This document shows, piece after piece, positions 51,737-60,754 of a stretch of 64,000 bases of DNA (the stretch's first letter is position 1; every line of letters starts with the position of its first letter). Source of the DNA: Oceaniferula flava (GTDB taxonomy: Bacteria > Verrucomicrobiota > Verrucomicrobiia > Verrucomicrobiales > Akkermansiaceae); assembly GCF_016811075.1 (NCBI RefSeq), contig NZ_JAFBGL010000009.1, positions 151,026 through 215,025 on the forward strand. Direction: 5' to 3'. Both the position numbers and the translations under genes were made by a program. The notes under the pieces were generated by a model. It did no database searches. It had not been told where the DNA came from and worked only from the letters and a program-made list of their open reading frames with translations.

Positions 51737-52663
51737 TTACGCACCCAGCTTGTTGCGGAAGAACTCAAAGGTGGCGGCCAGGCCTTCTTCCAGCGTGTGC
51801 TGCGGCTGCCATCCGGCGGCGCGGAGTTTTTCCGATGAGGCGCGGGAGTGTTTGACGTCACCGGCCCGTTCCGGCCCGTGGACCAGCTTGGAGTCGGTCC
51901 CGGCGGATGCGAGGATGTTGTTGGCCAGATCGTTGATGGTGATCTGACCGCCGTAGCCAGCATTGTAGGTGCCGTGCACGCCCTCGGTGGTGGCGGCAAA
52001 GACGAGGGCTCCGACGATGTCTTTGACGTAGATGAAGTCGCGCGTCTGCTCGCCATCGCCAAAGACGGTGATGTTTTCACCCTTGACGGCCTTCTCGATG
52101 AAAATAGGAACTGCGGCGGCGTAGGCTCCCTTAGGATCCTGGCGTGGGCCGAAGACGTTGAAAAAGCGCACGGACGTGGTTTCCAGCAGACCCTCGGTGC
52201 GGAACATCTCGAGGTAGTATTCCCCGTCGAGCTTGGTGATCGCGTAGGGGCTCTTCGGCTCCGGATACATGGTTTCCACCTTGGGAACCGTGGGGTTGTC
52301 GCCGTAGTTCGCGGCGGACGATGCGAACACAAGCTTCTTGACCTTGGCGGCCGAGGCTTCTTCCAGGACGTTGAGCAGTCCATTGACGTTAATCTCCACG
52401 CACTCGGAAATTTTAGCCATCGATTCCGGAACCGAGACCATGGCAGCCATGTGGAAAATGTAGTCCACCCCCTCGACGGCCTGCTTGACCAGTGCTCGGT
52501 CGGTGATCGAGCCCTCAATGAACGTGTGATCGAGGCCATGGAGGTTCTCTCGATAGCCGGTGCGCAAGTTGTCTAACACGCGGATTTCCTCCGCCTTGCC
52601 TTGGAAGTGCTCGACGATGTGGGAGCCGATGAATCCTGCTCCGCCAGTGACTAGAATTTTCAT
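51737..52663 (-). CDS. NAD-dependent nucleotide-sugar epimerase/dehydratase
   Basis: 308-residue extended SDR. MKILVTGGAGFIGSHIVEHF is the NAD-binding GxxGxxG. DYIFHMAAMVSVPESM, the catalytic Ser in VFASSAANYGDN and the YAITKLDGEYY (YxxxK) region follow, then RFFNVFGPRQDPKGAYAAAVP. Closest in style to UDP-glucose/GlcNAc 4-epimerases (GalE-like). The downstream neighbour in transcription order is the deacetylase (51606); upstream are a sugar kinase and a nucleotidyltransferase, which together suggest conversion of a free sugar to an activated, epimerised nucleotide sugar. Confidence 0.93.
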   Translation of the reverse strand: MKILVTGGAGFIGSHIVEHFQGKAEEIRVLDNLRTGYRENLHGLDHTFIEGSITDRALVKQAVEGVDYIFHMAAMVSVPESMAKISECVEINVNGLLNVLEEASAAKVKKLVFASSAANYGDNPTVPKVETMYPEPKSPYAITKLDGEYYLEMFRTEGLLETTSVRFFNVFGPRQDPKGAYAAAVPIFIEKAVKGENITVFGDGEQTRDFIYVKDIVGALVFAATTEGVHGTYNAGYGGQITINDLANNILASAGTDSKLVHGPERAGDVKHSRASSEKLRAAGWQPQHTLEEGLAATFEFFRNKLGA

Positions 52664-52680
52664 GATAGGGATGGGGTGTT

Positions 52681-53781
52681 TTAGATGCTGTATTTTGCCA
52701 CCATCGCTTCCATGGCATCCATTTGAGTGCTAATCGATTCTGCCAGGGCGATTTGGGAGCGTGTGCGATCGAGGTTATGCCCGTCGCGGTGGACCTTGAA
52801 GTAAACATCACCCTTCAGGTAATCACAGAGAAAACGGGTGCCGCATTCCATGGTGAGAAGTTTTCCTGAGAAGGCTAACAGTGAGCGTTCCTTGTCGGTG
52901 AGGAAGCTGCCTGCCGATGCCAGGTAGCCTTTGACGAGCGCCTCGAACATTGGCATGCGCATGGTGATCTTGGCGGTGTCGACCTCATCCTCAGCCGCCG
53001 GTGAGGTGGCTGTGCGCACCATGTCGCCGAAGTCGTAGACCGCCGAACCCGGCATGGTGGTATCGAGGTCGATCACGCAGATGCCTTCGCCGGTGACGTC
53101 GTCTAACATGACGTTGTTCAGCTTGGTGTCGTTATGGGTGACACGCAGGGGGATTTCGCCCGATTCCAACATGTCGACCACTTTGCTGCCTTCCTCCTGG
53201 CGCGCCATGAACCAGTCGATTTCCTTCTGCACCTCCTTGGCCCGGTTATGGGGATCGGCCTCAATCGCGGCGATGAGGTGCTCGAAGCGTTGTTTGGTGT
53301 TGTGGAAACCGGGGATGGTTTCGTGCAGGGGCTCGCCGGGCAGGGTGGCGGCGAGTTTCTGAAACTCACCGAATGCGCGTGCGGCTTCGGTGGCCTGGGC
53401 TTCGGATTCGATGGTGTCGTAGGTGCGGGCGCGCTCGATGAAGGGGTAGGTGCGCCAGCAGTTGCCTTGGGAATCGATGGCGTGCGCGGTGCCCTTGACC
53501 GATGGCACACAGGTTAGCGTCCGTCGGCGCGCCTCGGGATTGCCTTCCTCCAGCAGCTGGTTCAGTGCGTGTTCGGTCACCCGGCCGACGTTTTCCATCA
53601 GTTCGACGGGCTTCTTGAATGCCTCGGTGCTGAGCCGCTGGTGGATGTAGCGAAGGCGTTGGCCGGCTTGATCGTAGTAAGCGCAGTAGGTGTCGTTGAT
53701 GTGACCCGATCCGTAGGGGTGGGCGTGGACAAAATCTGCGCGCATGTCAAAGAGCTGCGCGACTTCTGCTAGGTTGTGCAT
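52681..53781 (-). CDS. sugar kinase of the APH fold (N-acetylhexosamine 1-kinase-like)
   Basis: 366 residues from the ATG at 53781; the longer frame to 53904 overlaps non-conserved sequence. The start matches NahK-like kinases: DFVHAHPYGSGHINDTYCAYYDQAGQRLRYIHQRLST. APH catalytic motifs are LRVTHNDTKLNNVMLD (HxDxxxxN) and CVIDLDTTMPGSAVYDFGD (metal Asp). C-terminal ECGTRFLCDYLKGDVYFKVHRDGHNLDRTRSQIALAESI is shared with N-acetylhexosamine 1-kinases. Likely phosphorylates a free hexosamine at C1, feeding the neighbouring nucleotidyltransferase. Confidence 0.88.
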   Translation of the reverse strand: MHNLAEVAQLFDMRADFVHAHPYGSGHINDTYCAYYDQAGQRLRYIHQRLSTEAFKKPVELMENVGRVTEHALNQLLEEGNPEARRRTLTCVPSVKGTAHAIDSQGNCWRTYPFIERARTYDTIESEAQATEAARAFGEFQKLAATLPGEPLHETIPGFHNTKQRFEHLIAAIEADPHNRAKEVQKEIDWFMARQEEGSKVVDMLESGEIPLRVTHNDTKLNNVMLDDVTGEGICVIDLDTTMPGSAVYDFGDMVRTATSPAAEDEVDTAKITMRMPMFEALVKGYLASAGSFLTDKERSLLAFSGKLLTMECGTRFLCDYLKGDVYFKVHRDGHNLDRTRSQIALAESISTQMDAMEAMVAKYSI

Positions 53782-53830
53782 TGGAGGCAAGAGGGCAATT
53801 GTGTGATGAAGGTGACGGGCGACGCGATGA

Positions 53831-54739
53831 TTAGTCGAGCGACTCTGGATAATCCCCAGCGGCGATGAGTTTTTGGATGTTTTCGACCACGTGTGGTTTG
53901 TCATCGGGGTAGGTCACACCGAACCATGAGCTGCTGGTTTCCAACACTTTGCAATCGGCCTTGCCCTCACGAATCAGCTCGTCCACGAGGGTAGGGATGT
54001 AGCACTCGGATTTCATTTCCTGACCACGTTCTTGCAAGAAGGCAGTGAAGTGGCTTTCGAGGTAGTCAAAGAGATCGGAGGTGAATCCCCAGAAGTTCAT
54101 CGAGGCGATGGCGGTTTCGCTGACTGGACGGCGTTCGCCATCGAGCCAGTTGCCCTGGATGGTATCTCCCTCGCGCTTGATCTCGGTCACTTCCTCGACG
54201 TCCTTGAGGTAGCCATTTTCAGCGGAGCAGATGCCGCGGTTGACATCGCCGTGGTCGGAGAGGGTTTTGACGATGTGGTAACCCACCATGCTGTAGTGCG
54301 AAATCCCATCGGTGGCCTTGGCGGATTGGTCAAAGTAACGGGCCATCTGTTGGTAAGAATCCGCGCCGTAGAAGTCGTCGGCATTGATCACGGCAAAGGG
54401 GCCTTGAACGCTATTGCGCGCGGCACGCACTGCGTGGGTGGTGCCCCATGGTTTTTCGCGACCCTCTGGCACGGAGAATCCTTCCGGCAGGTCGTCGAGT
54501 TTCTGGAAAACGTAGTCGACCTCGATTTTATCGGCGAACTTGGCACCCACCTGCTCGCGGAACAAGTCGGCGAAATCTTCACGGATGATGAACACCACTT
54601 TCCCAAAGCCGGCACGGATGGCATCGTAGACTGAGTAATCGAGAACAGTTTCGCCGTTGGGGCCCATCGGGTCCATTTGTTTGAGGCCGCCGTATCGGCT
54701 GCCCATTCCGGCTGCGAGAACAAGAAGAGTAGGTTGCAT
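53831..54739 (-). CDS. sugar-phosphate nucleotidyltransferase
   Basis: 302 residues from the ATG at 54739. MQPTLLVLAAGMGSRYGGLKQMDPMGPNGETVLDYSVYDA is the nucleotidyltransferase G-x-G-T/S-R signature with a long inserted loop. EGREKPWGTTHAVRAARNSVQGPFAVINADDFYGAD carries the base- and metal-binding Asp residues. Related to uncharacterised proteins that pair with NahK-like kinases in hexosamine salvage. Together with the kinase (49-bp gap) and epimerase (17-bp gap) it forms a plausible operon. The nucleotide used (UTP most likely) cannot be told. Confidence 0.88.
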   Translation of the reverse strand: MQPTLLVLAAGMGSRYGGLKQMDPMGPNGETVLDYSVYDAIRAGFGKVVFIIREDFADLFREQVGAKFADKIEVDYVFQKLDDLPEGFSVPEGREKPWGTTHAVRAARNSVQGPFAVINADDFYGADSYQQMARYFDQSAKATDGISHYSMVGYHIVKTLSDHGDVNRGICSAENGYLKDVEEVTEIKREGDTIQGNWLDGERRPVSETAIASMNFWGFTSDLFDYLESHFTAFLQERGQEMKSECYIPTLVDELIREGKADCKVLETSSSWFGVTYPDDKPHVVENIQKLIAAGDYPESLD

Positions 54740-55031
54740 AAATAATGGTGTGAAAAGTTGAGGCGTGTTATGCTTGCCGCAGATATTTTTGGCAACGGTT
54801 TCTTTTTGGCGCATGGCATTCATTCACGTATTTTTTCCGTCGTTCTAACGAAATCCATTTTTCCATGGTGTCTTTGTAAAGAATGCTATTGCCAGCTATG
54901 CTTGCGGCGGCTTTATTTCTTTCCGCGGAGCTTGTGCTTGATCCGATGGGCGGATGGCACAAGATTCCCCCCGAACATACCGGTGGTCGCCATCAAACGA
55001 GCCGCCACCAACTGGAAAAAAATACAACTGC

Positions 55032-56063
55032 ATGGATACCAGCAACGACGGCACCCCAGTGATGACAAAGGAACTCGACCGCGACCACGTGCGGAAAGTG
55101 TTCAGGGCGATGCAGACTTCGCGTATCCTCGAGAACAAACTCGGCAGTCTCTATAAAGCGGGGAAAATCGTCGGCGGTGTTTACCTCGGCAAAGGCCAGG
55201 AGGCGGTCAGTGCCTCGCTGGCGTCTTGCCTGACCAAGGGCCGAGATATTTTTGCCCCTCTGATCCGCGATCAGGCGGGCCGGACGGCATTCGGCGAGGA
55301 GCTTATCGATTGCACCCGCACCTACCTCGGCTCCGTCAATGGGCCGATGAAAGGGCGTGATGGCAACATCCACCGTGGCCGACCCGCCGAGGGCATGCCA
55401 GCCATGATTTCCCACCTGGGAGCGGCCATTTCCCTGGTCAGCGGCATGCTCATGGCCAAACGCATCAAGGGCGAACTCGACGGAGCCGTCGGAGCGACCT
55501 GTGTCGGCGATGGCTGCACGTCCACCGGCGCCTTCCATGAAGGCCTCAACACCGCAGCGGTGGAGAATTTACCCTTGGTCTTAACCGTGGCGAACAATCA
55601 ATACGCCTACTCAACCCCGAACGACCGCCAGTTTGTCTGCAAAGATCTGGTCGATAAAGCCATCGGCTACGGCGTTCGCGGTCACAGCGTCGACGGCACC
55701 GATATGCTGGCCTGCGCGCAGGTGATGCAGGAGGCAGTTGGACGTGCCAGGGCGGGGGAAGGGCCGCAGTTGGTGGTCGCTTCCATGCTCCGCCTGACCG
55801 GTCACGGCGAACACGACGACGGCTCGTATGTCGATGCCTCGCTGAAGGAGTCAAAGCTCGGTCGCGATAGCATTGACGTCGGCAGTGCCCAGCTGGTGGA
55901 AAATGGTTACGCCACCGCCGAAGAAATCGAATCCTGGGCCACCGAAGCCGCCGAGCGCGTGCAGAAGGCCGTTGCCATTGCACAGAAAGAACCCGTGCCA
56001 GACCCTTACCAAGATGATTGGGCCGCCTTTTCCAATCCAGCCAACACCGATTTTCACAGTTGA
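55032..56063 (+). CDS. pdhA: pyruvate dehydrogenase E1 component, alpha subunit
   Basis: 343 residues from the ATG at 55032 (a later ATG at 55062 is also possible). Catalyses TPP-dependent decarboxylation of pyruvate with PdhB. The TPP motif runs VGDGCTSTGAFHEGLNTAAV ... NNQYAYSTPN (GDG to N, about 27 residues). The N-terminal LGKGQEAVSASLAS and C-terminal HGEHDDGSYVDASLKE fit the family; the latter occupies the phosphorylation-loop position in E1 alpha. The stop TGA shares its A with the pdhB start (TGATG), implying translational coupling. Confidence 0.95.
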   Translation: MDTSNDGTPVMTKELDRDHVRKVFRAMQTSRILENKLGSLYKAGKIVGGVYLGKGQEAVSASLASCLTKGRDIFAPLIRDQAGRTAFGEELIDCTRTYLGSVNGPMKGRDGNIHRGRPAEGMPAMISHLGAAISLVSGMLMAKRIKGELDGAVGATCVGDGCTSTGAFHEGLNTAAVENLPLVLTVANNQYAYSTPNDRQFVCKDLVDKAIGYGVRGHSVDGTDMLACAQVMQEAVGRARAGEGPQLVVASMLRLTGHGEHDDGSYVDASLKESKLGRDSIDVGSAQLVENGYATAEEIESWATEAAERVQKAVAIAQKEPVPDPYQDDWAAFSNPANTDFHS

Positions 56064-57034
56064 TGAGCGAAGTAACTTACATTGATGCGATTCACGCTGC
56101 CCTGAGCGATGCCATGGAGCAGGACCCCCGGGTCTTTCTCTACGGCCAGGATATTGGCAAGTTCGGCGGTGCTTTCAAAGCCACCAAGGGACTGCAGGAA
56201 AAGTATCCCAATCGGGTGCTCGATGCTCCCATCAGCGAGGACGCCATGGCCGGTGTCGCCATCGGTGCCGCCATCGAAGGTGCGCGCCCTGTGCTCGAGA
56301 TGCAGTTTGCCGATTTCTCCTCCGTCGCGTTCAACCAGCTGGTGAACCAGGCGGCGACACACTACTACCGGACCGGCGTGCCCGTGCCGCTGACCGTGCG
56401 TCTTCCTTCCGGCGGCACTCCCGGCTCCGGACCGTTCCACAGTCAGAGCATGGAGTCGCTCTACGCGCATTATCCCGGCCTGGTGGTGGTCACTCCGGCC
56501 ACCGTGGCGGATGCTTATTCCATGCTCATCGATTCGATCAAGATGGACGATCCGGTGATGTACTGTGAGCACAAGTTTCTCTATCGCTGGCTGAAATCGA
56601 ACGATTTCGAGGGCGATCATTTACCGATCGGAAAAGCCCGGGTCACTCGTGCTGGCAAACATGCCACGGTGGTGACCTACAGCGCGATGGTGCACGAAGC
56701 CGTCCGCGCTGCCGAAATGCTTCAGGCCGAAGGTGGCTGGGAAATCGAGGTGGTCGACCTCCGCTCGGTCAAGCCGATGGATACCGACACCATCATCGCC
56801 TCCGTCGCCCGCACCGGTCGTCTGCTCGCGGTGGGTGAAGCATTTCCCTGGGGGGGAGTGACTGCCGAAGTGGTCTCCCGAGTCAGCTCCGACGGCTTCC
56901 ATTTGCTCGATGCCCCACCGGCCCGATTGAACGCCCGCGACACCCCCATCCCATATCACCCGAAACTTTGGGCCGCCCATCGGCCTACTCCCGAGTCGAT
57001 CGCTGAAGCTCTTCGCAAGTTGCTCAACTATTAA
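56063..57034 (+). CDS. pdhB: pyruvate dehydrogenase E1 component, beta subunit
   Basis: 323 residues, MSEVTYIDAIHAALSDAMEQ start chosen because of the one-base overlap with pdhA and family conservation. Contains VFLYGQDIGKFGGAFKATKGL, APISEDAMAGVAIGAA (Glu that activates TPP), RLPSGGTPGSGPFHSQSMESLYAHYPGL, and LRSVKPMDTDTIIASVARTGRLLAVGEAFPWGG. Complete E1 beta, forms the heterotetramer with PdhA. Confidence 0.96.
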   Translation: MSEVTYIDAIHAALSDAMEQDPRVFLYGQDIGKFGGAFKATKGLQEKYPNRVLDAPISEDAMAGVAIGAAIEGARPVLEMQFADFSSVAFNQLVNQAATHYYRTGVPVPLTVRLPSGGTPGSGPFHSQSMESLYAHYPGLVVVTPATVADAYSMLIDSIKMDDPVMYCEHKFLYRWLKSNDFEGDHLPIGKARVTRAGKHATVVTYSAMVHEAVRAAEMLQAEGGWEIEVVDLRSVKPMDTDTIIASVARTGRLLAVGEAFPWGGVTAEVVSRVSSDGFHLLDAPPARLNARDTPIPYHPKLWAAHRPTPESIAEALRKLLNY

Positions 57035-57065
57035 GAGTTGCGAATAAATTTACGTATTTAATATC

Positions 57066-58316
57066 ATGCCAAAAGTTCCCATTCTCATGCCTCAACTTGG
57101 CGAATCCATCGCCGAGGCCACGATCATCCGGCTGAACATTGCCGTCGGTGACTCCGTGGTGCCGGACCAGGAAGTGATCGAAGTGGAGACCAATAAAGCC
57201 ACCATGGGCGTGACCGCTCTGTGCGCTGGTGAGGTCGTGGATATCGTCGCGCAAGAAGGAGTCAGCTACGCGGTTGGCACGGTCTTGGGTGTCTTGGAAG
57301 TGACTCAAGAGGAGGTCGATCGCACCGGCGAAACCACCCTCGATGACATTGCGGCTGCGGAAAACAGCAACGCATCCAACGCAGCACCGGCCAATGACGG
57401 TGGCGACGAGGAGGCGAATCTGCATTTTAAAACCGAGGACGGAGGCTACCACGAGCCAAAACTGGTGGAGCCGAATGTGCAAGGTCTGCCCGTGCCCACC
57501 GGCAAAGGTGGAGCGCACTATATTTCACCCCGCATGCGTGCCCGGATGACCGAGCTCGGACTCCGCGCCGCTGACATCTCCGCCATCACCGGCAGTGGTG
57601 CGGGTGGTCGGGTCACTGTGGAGGATCTCGAAGCCTTCCTCGAATACATCGATACCTGGCCACGCACCAAGGCCTCGCCGATGCGACTTGCCGTGGCCGA
57701 TGCCATGCGCCGGAGCTGGACGCGCCCGCTCGCCACTGTCGCCCGCCCCTTGGTGATGGATAAAATTCTCAACCACCGCCGGAACCAGAACCCGAAACCA
57801 GGCCCCGCGCTATATTTGCTGCGTGCCTTGGCGATCGCTCTGGCGGAAAATCCCACCACCGCCGGTTATCTGATCGGTGAAAATGTGGTGCATCCCCGCG
57901 CCTTCGATATCGGAGTGGCGGTGCAGGTCGATGACGGCGTGCTCGTTCCGATCATCCGCAATGCCGATACCAAAACGCTCAGCGAGCTCGTTGCCGACTA
58001 CGATAATCTGGTGGAGCTGGCTCGCGCTCGCAAGCTACCCGCCGATGCCACCCAGCACGGCATCGCCACGGTGACCAATTTCGGCACCTTCGGCCTCACC
58101 TGGGGCACACCCATCCCTCTGCCGAACGAAACCTTGATCCTCGGTCTCAGCGCTGGGGTGAAGAAGCCCGTGTGGAGTGACGAAACCGGAACCTTCATCC
58201 CGGTCACCGAGGCGGAGATCGATCTGACCTTCGATCACCGAGTGGTCGATGGTGGTGGTGCCGGCATGCTACTGAACCGCATTTCCGAACTTCTCCAGGC
58301 ACCCGAGCAGCTGTAA
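57066..58316 (+). CDS. pdhC: pyruvate dehydrogenase E2 (dihydrolipoyl acetyltransferase)
   Basis: 416 residues. One lipoyl domain (1-80) with the lipoylated Lys44 in EVETNKATMGV, an acidic Asn/Ala linker, a peripheral subunit-binding domain (about 155-190: YISPRMRARMTELGLRAADISAITGSGAGGRVTVEDL) and the catalytic core (about 200-416) ending in TFDHRVVDGGGAGMLLN with active-site His and Asp. It follows pdhB by 31 bp. No E3 (lipoamide dehydrogenase) gene is adjacent, so E3 must be encoded elsewhere. Confidence 0.95.
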   Translation: MPKVPILMPQLGESIAEATIIRLNIAVGDSVVPDQEVIEVETNKATMGVTALCAGEVVDIVAQEGVSYAVGTVLGVLEVTQEEVDRTGETTLDDIAAAENSNASNAAPANDGGDEEANLHFKTEDGGYHEPKLVEPNVQGLPVPTGKGGAHYISPRMRARMTELGLRAADISAITGSGAGGRVTVEDLEAFLEYIDTWPRTKASPMRLAVADAMRRSWTRPLATVARPLVMDKILNHRRNQNPKPGPALYLLRALAIALAENPTTAGYLIGENVVHPRAFDIGVAVQVDDGVLVPIIRNADTKTLSELVADYDNLVELARARKLPADATQHGIATVTNFGTFGLTWGTPIPLPNETLILGLSAGVKKPVWSDETGTFIPVTEAEIDLTFDHRVVDGGGAGMLLNRISELLQAPEQL

Positions 58317-58356
58317 ATCACCTTGCTGCCGTCGCGCAGGGTGCTAGAGTTTTCGG

Positions 58357-59622
58357 GTGAAATGGATCATCATCGCCGCCGTCATGGCATCGCATCCGCT
58401 GGCTGCGATTCCTAACCAGATCATCGGCGGCGTCGCTCAGGCGAATAGTCCGTTGAACGGTCAGGAGCTGGCCGGGCCGTTGTTGCAAAACGACCTCTGG
58501 CAGGGGACATCCACGCTGCCCGGTGAGTGGCAGGTGGAAAATCAAATTGCCGCCACCCGGACATCGCATCTGTTAGCGAGACCCAAGATCTTCGGCCAAG
58601 ACGTTGTGCTGCTGCGCGCTACTCATCGAGGGGAGACGCTGGAGTCAGTGACTGCCACTTTCGCCGACGCGGGTTCGTATTTTCCTTATTTGAAACAGAA
58701 CCCCAGAGTTGCGATCGAAGTGCAGCGGCAGGAGTTGTTGGAAAAGCAGAAACAGTTCCGTGAGCTCTACACAGAGACCTATGAAAAGCTGAAGGAGGAT
58801 CTGGCCCAACGCAGCCAACGCAAGGCGAAGGAGAGTCGATGGGGATCATCCCGCACTCTGCGGGCGGAGCTGATCGTCTATGATCTTGGCGATCTCCATG
58901 CGGTTCTTTTTTCAGACAACGGCAGGCTGCTTCGTCTCACCCTGACCCGCGACCGCGATCTCTACCGGAAGGGATGGCTGGACCAAGATCGCCTCGAGAT
59001 GTCGCGCAGTGAGCTGGCGAGCCACTATCGAGACCAGGTGCAAGTCTCGGAAAATGGCGACCACCTCATCGATGGAATCCGTTCCGTGCCGCAAGGCTAC
59101 CGCCCCTATTGCGGCTTGAACTCGCTGACGATGGCTGCTCAATATTTTGGCCTGCATCTCGATGAAGATTGGCTAGCGGTGGCTGGGAAATTTCAGAACA
59201 CCGGCTCAGCGGCCGGATCTAACATGTTGACGCTCTACAATGCCACCGCACGCGAGGCGCAGCTCGGGCTGACACGTGAGACTCAGTTCAAATGGACCAA
59301 AGCTCGCAGTCTCCTCCAGTCTGGATTGCCGGTCATCGTCTGGCGCCGATTCGACTTCCGCCGCAACCAAACCCACCTCCAGTTTTCCCGACAACACGCC
59401 CAAGACCCGACCTCGCAGTTACCGGAGCCAGACGCCGCCGACCGCGCCACCTGGCCAGGCGAAAAGCATCCGGTACACGCCTCGGTGATTGTAGGTTTCA
59501 ACGATCAGCGCAAGGAGTTGCTCTTTCTGGAAAGCTGGGCCGGGCAGTCGGTGCCGAGGCGCATGCGTTACGAGGAACTGGAAGCCACCGCGACCATGGT
59601 TTTTTACTTCGAGGGAAAATAG
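58357..59622 (+). CDS. exported C39/papain-like putative cysteine peptidase
   Basis: 421 residues, GTG start at 58357, short signal peptide (VKWIIIAAVMASHPLAA). The N-terminal two thirds is unassigned and contains a charged helical stretch (about 115-165). The C-terminal part reads VPQGYRPYCGLNSLTMAAQYFGL (Cys nucleophile in a C39-like context) and later HPVHASVIVGFNDQRKELLFLESWAG (His, with a following Asn/Asp-like position). This is the Cys-His pattern of papain-fold C39 peptidases, though the family's usual Q-x-x-x-x-x-C is weak. Function unknown; 40 bp after pdhC, possibly an independent unit. Confidence 0.65.
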   Translation: MKWIIIAAVMASHPLAAIPNQIIGGVAQANSPLNGQELAGPLLQNDLWQGTSTLPGEWQVENQIAATRTSHLLARPKIFGQDVVLLRATHRGETLESVTATFADAGSYFPYLKQNPRVAIEVQRQELLEKQKQFRELYTETYEKLKEDLAQRSQRKAKESRWGSSRTLRAELIVYDLGDLHAVLFSDNGRLLRLTLTRDRDLYRKGWLDQDRLEMSRSELASHYRDQVQVSENGDHLIDGIRSVPQGYRPYCGLNSLTMAAQYFGLHLDEDWLAVAGKFQNTGSAAGSNMLTLYNATAREAQLGLTRETQFKWTKARSLLQSGLPVIVWRRFDFRRNQTHLQFSRQHAQDPTSQLPEPDAADRATWPGEKHPVHASVIVGFNDQRKELLFLESWAGQSVPRRMRYEELEATATMVFYFEGK

Positions 59623-59661
59623 TCACTCGACCTGATTCGCGGCAGTCTGCAAGTTGGCGGC

Positions 59662-60588
59662 ATGCACAACATCGTCTTTCTAGATACCGCCACCACCGAT
59701 CGTGATGACCTCGACCTTTCCTCGCTGGAGGAGTTGGGAAAGATCACCTACCACCCGCTGACAGGGCCCGGGGAAACGGCAGACCGACTCGCCGAAGCCA
59801 CCATCGCGATCACGAACAAGGTGGTGATCGATGAAGCCGTGCTTGAGCAGTGCCCCAAGCTGCAGCTGATCTGCGTGGCTGCCACCGGAGTGAACTGCAT
59901 CGACCTCGAAGCCGCGGAACGCCGGTCGGTGCCGGTGCTCAATGTCTCCGGATACTCCACGGATTCGGTTACCCAGCACGTTTTTTCCATGCTGTTATCG
60001 CTGGCCACCAGCCTGCACCACTACGCGCCGGAGGCGGAGCAGTGGGCGGAGTCGCCTATGTTTACCCGACTCGATTACCCGATATTCGACCTCGCCGGGA
60101 AAACCCTCGGCATTGTTGGCCTGGGCAATATTGGCAAGAATGTCGCCAAGGTGGCACAATCCCAGGGCATGAAAGTCATCGCCTACGCCCGTGAAAATGC
60201 TGAAGAGAGCGGGGGAATCGAGCGTGTTTCCCACGATGCCTTTTTCGCCCAAGCCGATGTCATCAGCCTGCACTGTCCTCTAACACCCGACACCGAAAAC
60301 TTCATCAATCAGGAAACCCTCAGTCTCTGCCAGCCGGGAACTCTGCTGATCAACACCGGTCGAGGCCCGCTGATCGACGAGCAAGCTGTCGCCGAAGCTC
60401 TCCGCACCGGTCAGTTAGGCGGTGCTGGGCTCGATGTCCTTTCCACCGAACCCCCAGCCGCCGATCACCCTCTGTTAGCCTCCGATATTCCCAACCTGCT
60501 GATCACGCCTCACACCGCCTGGGCGAGCAAGGAATCCCGCCAACGCCTGATCGAAGGCGTCGCCGAGAATATCAAAAACTTCAAGTAG
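59662..60588 (+). CDS. D-2-hydroxyacid dehydrogenase (glycerate dehydrogenase-like)
   Basis: 308 residues of the D-isomer-specific 2-hydroxyacid dehydrogenase family. NAD motif GKTLGIVGLGNIGKNVAKVAQSQG, catalytic Arg in INTGRGPLIDEQAVAEALRTG, Glu in LDVLSTEPP, His in LLITPHTAWAS. Closest in pattern to HprA-type glycerate/hydroxypyruvate reductases (ATGVNCIDLEAAERRSVPVLNVSGYSTDSVTQHVFSMLL). Likely reduces hydroxypyruvate or a related 2-oxoacid. Confidence 0.93.
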   Translation: MHNIVFLDTATTDRDDLDLSSLEELGKITYHPLTGPGETADRLAEATIAITNKVVIDEAVLEQCPKLQLICVAATGVNCIDLEAAERRSVPVLNVSGYSTDSVTQHVFSMLLSLATSLHHYAPEAEQWAESPMFTRLDYPIFDLAGKTLGIVGLGNIGKNVAKVAQSQGMKVIAYARENAEESGGIERVSHDAFFAQADVISLHCPLTPDTENFINQETLSLCQPGTLLINTGRGPLIDEQAVAEALRTGQLGGAGLDVLSTEPPAADHPLLASDIPNLLITPHTAWASKESRQRLIEGVAENIKNFK

Positions 60589-60598
60589 TCTACGAAGT

Positions 60599-60619
60599 GC
60601 GGCGATCCCAAATCGCCGC
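60599..60619 (+). terminator. terminator of the hydroxyacid dehydrogenase
   Basis: GCGGCGAT / ATCGCCGC perfect 8-bp stem, 5-nt loop, then TTT, 10 bp after the stop. Confidence 0.7.
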
Positions 60620-60644
60620 TTTCCGGAATCCAACAAACCCCCAA

Positions 60645-60683
60645 CAAAAAACTGCTCCAACCTTCCGAAGAAAGTTGGAGCAG
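60645..60683 (-). terminator. terminator of the DEAD-box helicase gene
   Basis: CTGCTCCAAC / GTTGGAGCAG, perfect 10-bp stem with 12-nt loop; on the minus strand it is followed by TTTTTTG. The phrase repeat at 60688-60720 (ATTCGC...GATTCGCGGTC) lies between it and the helicase stop. Confidence 0.85.
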
Positions 60684-60687
60684 CCTT

Positions 60688-60720
60688 AAAAAATTCGCAA
60701 GATGAGCCAGATTCGCGGTC
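60688..60720. repeat. dispersed ATTCGC / GATTCGCGGTC phrase repeat
   Basis: AAAAAATTCGCAAGATGAGC then CAGATTCGCGGTC; shares both ends with the copies at 23969-23999 and (inverted) 23799-23831, with a diverged middle. Confidence 0.6.
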
Positions 60721-60754
60721 CAAAATGAACGCGGAGGACTAGCCACCCCCAAGC

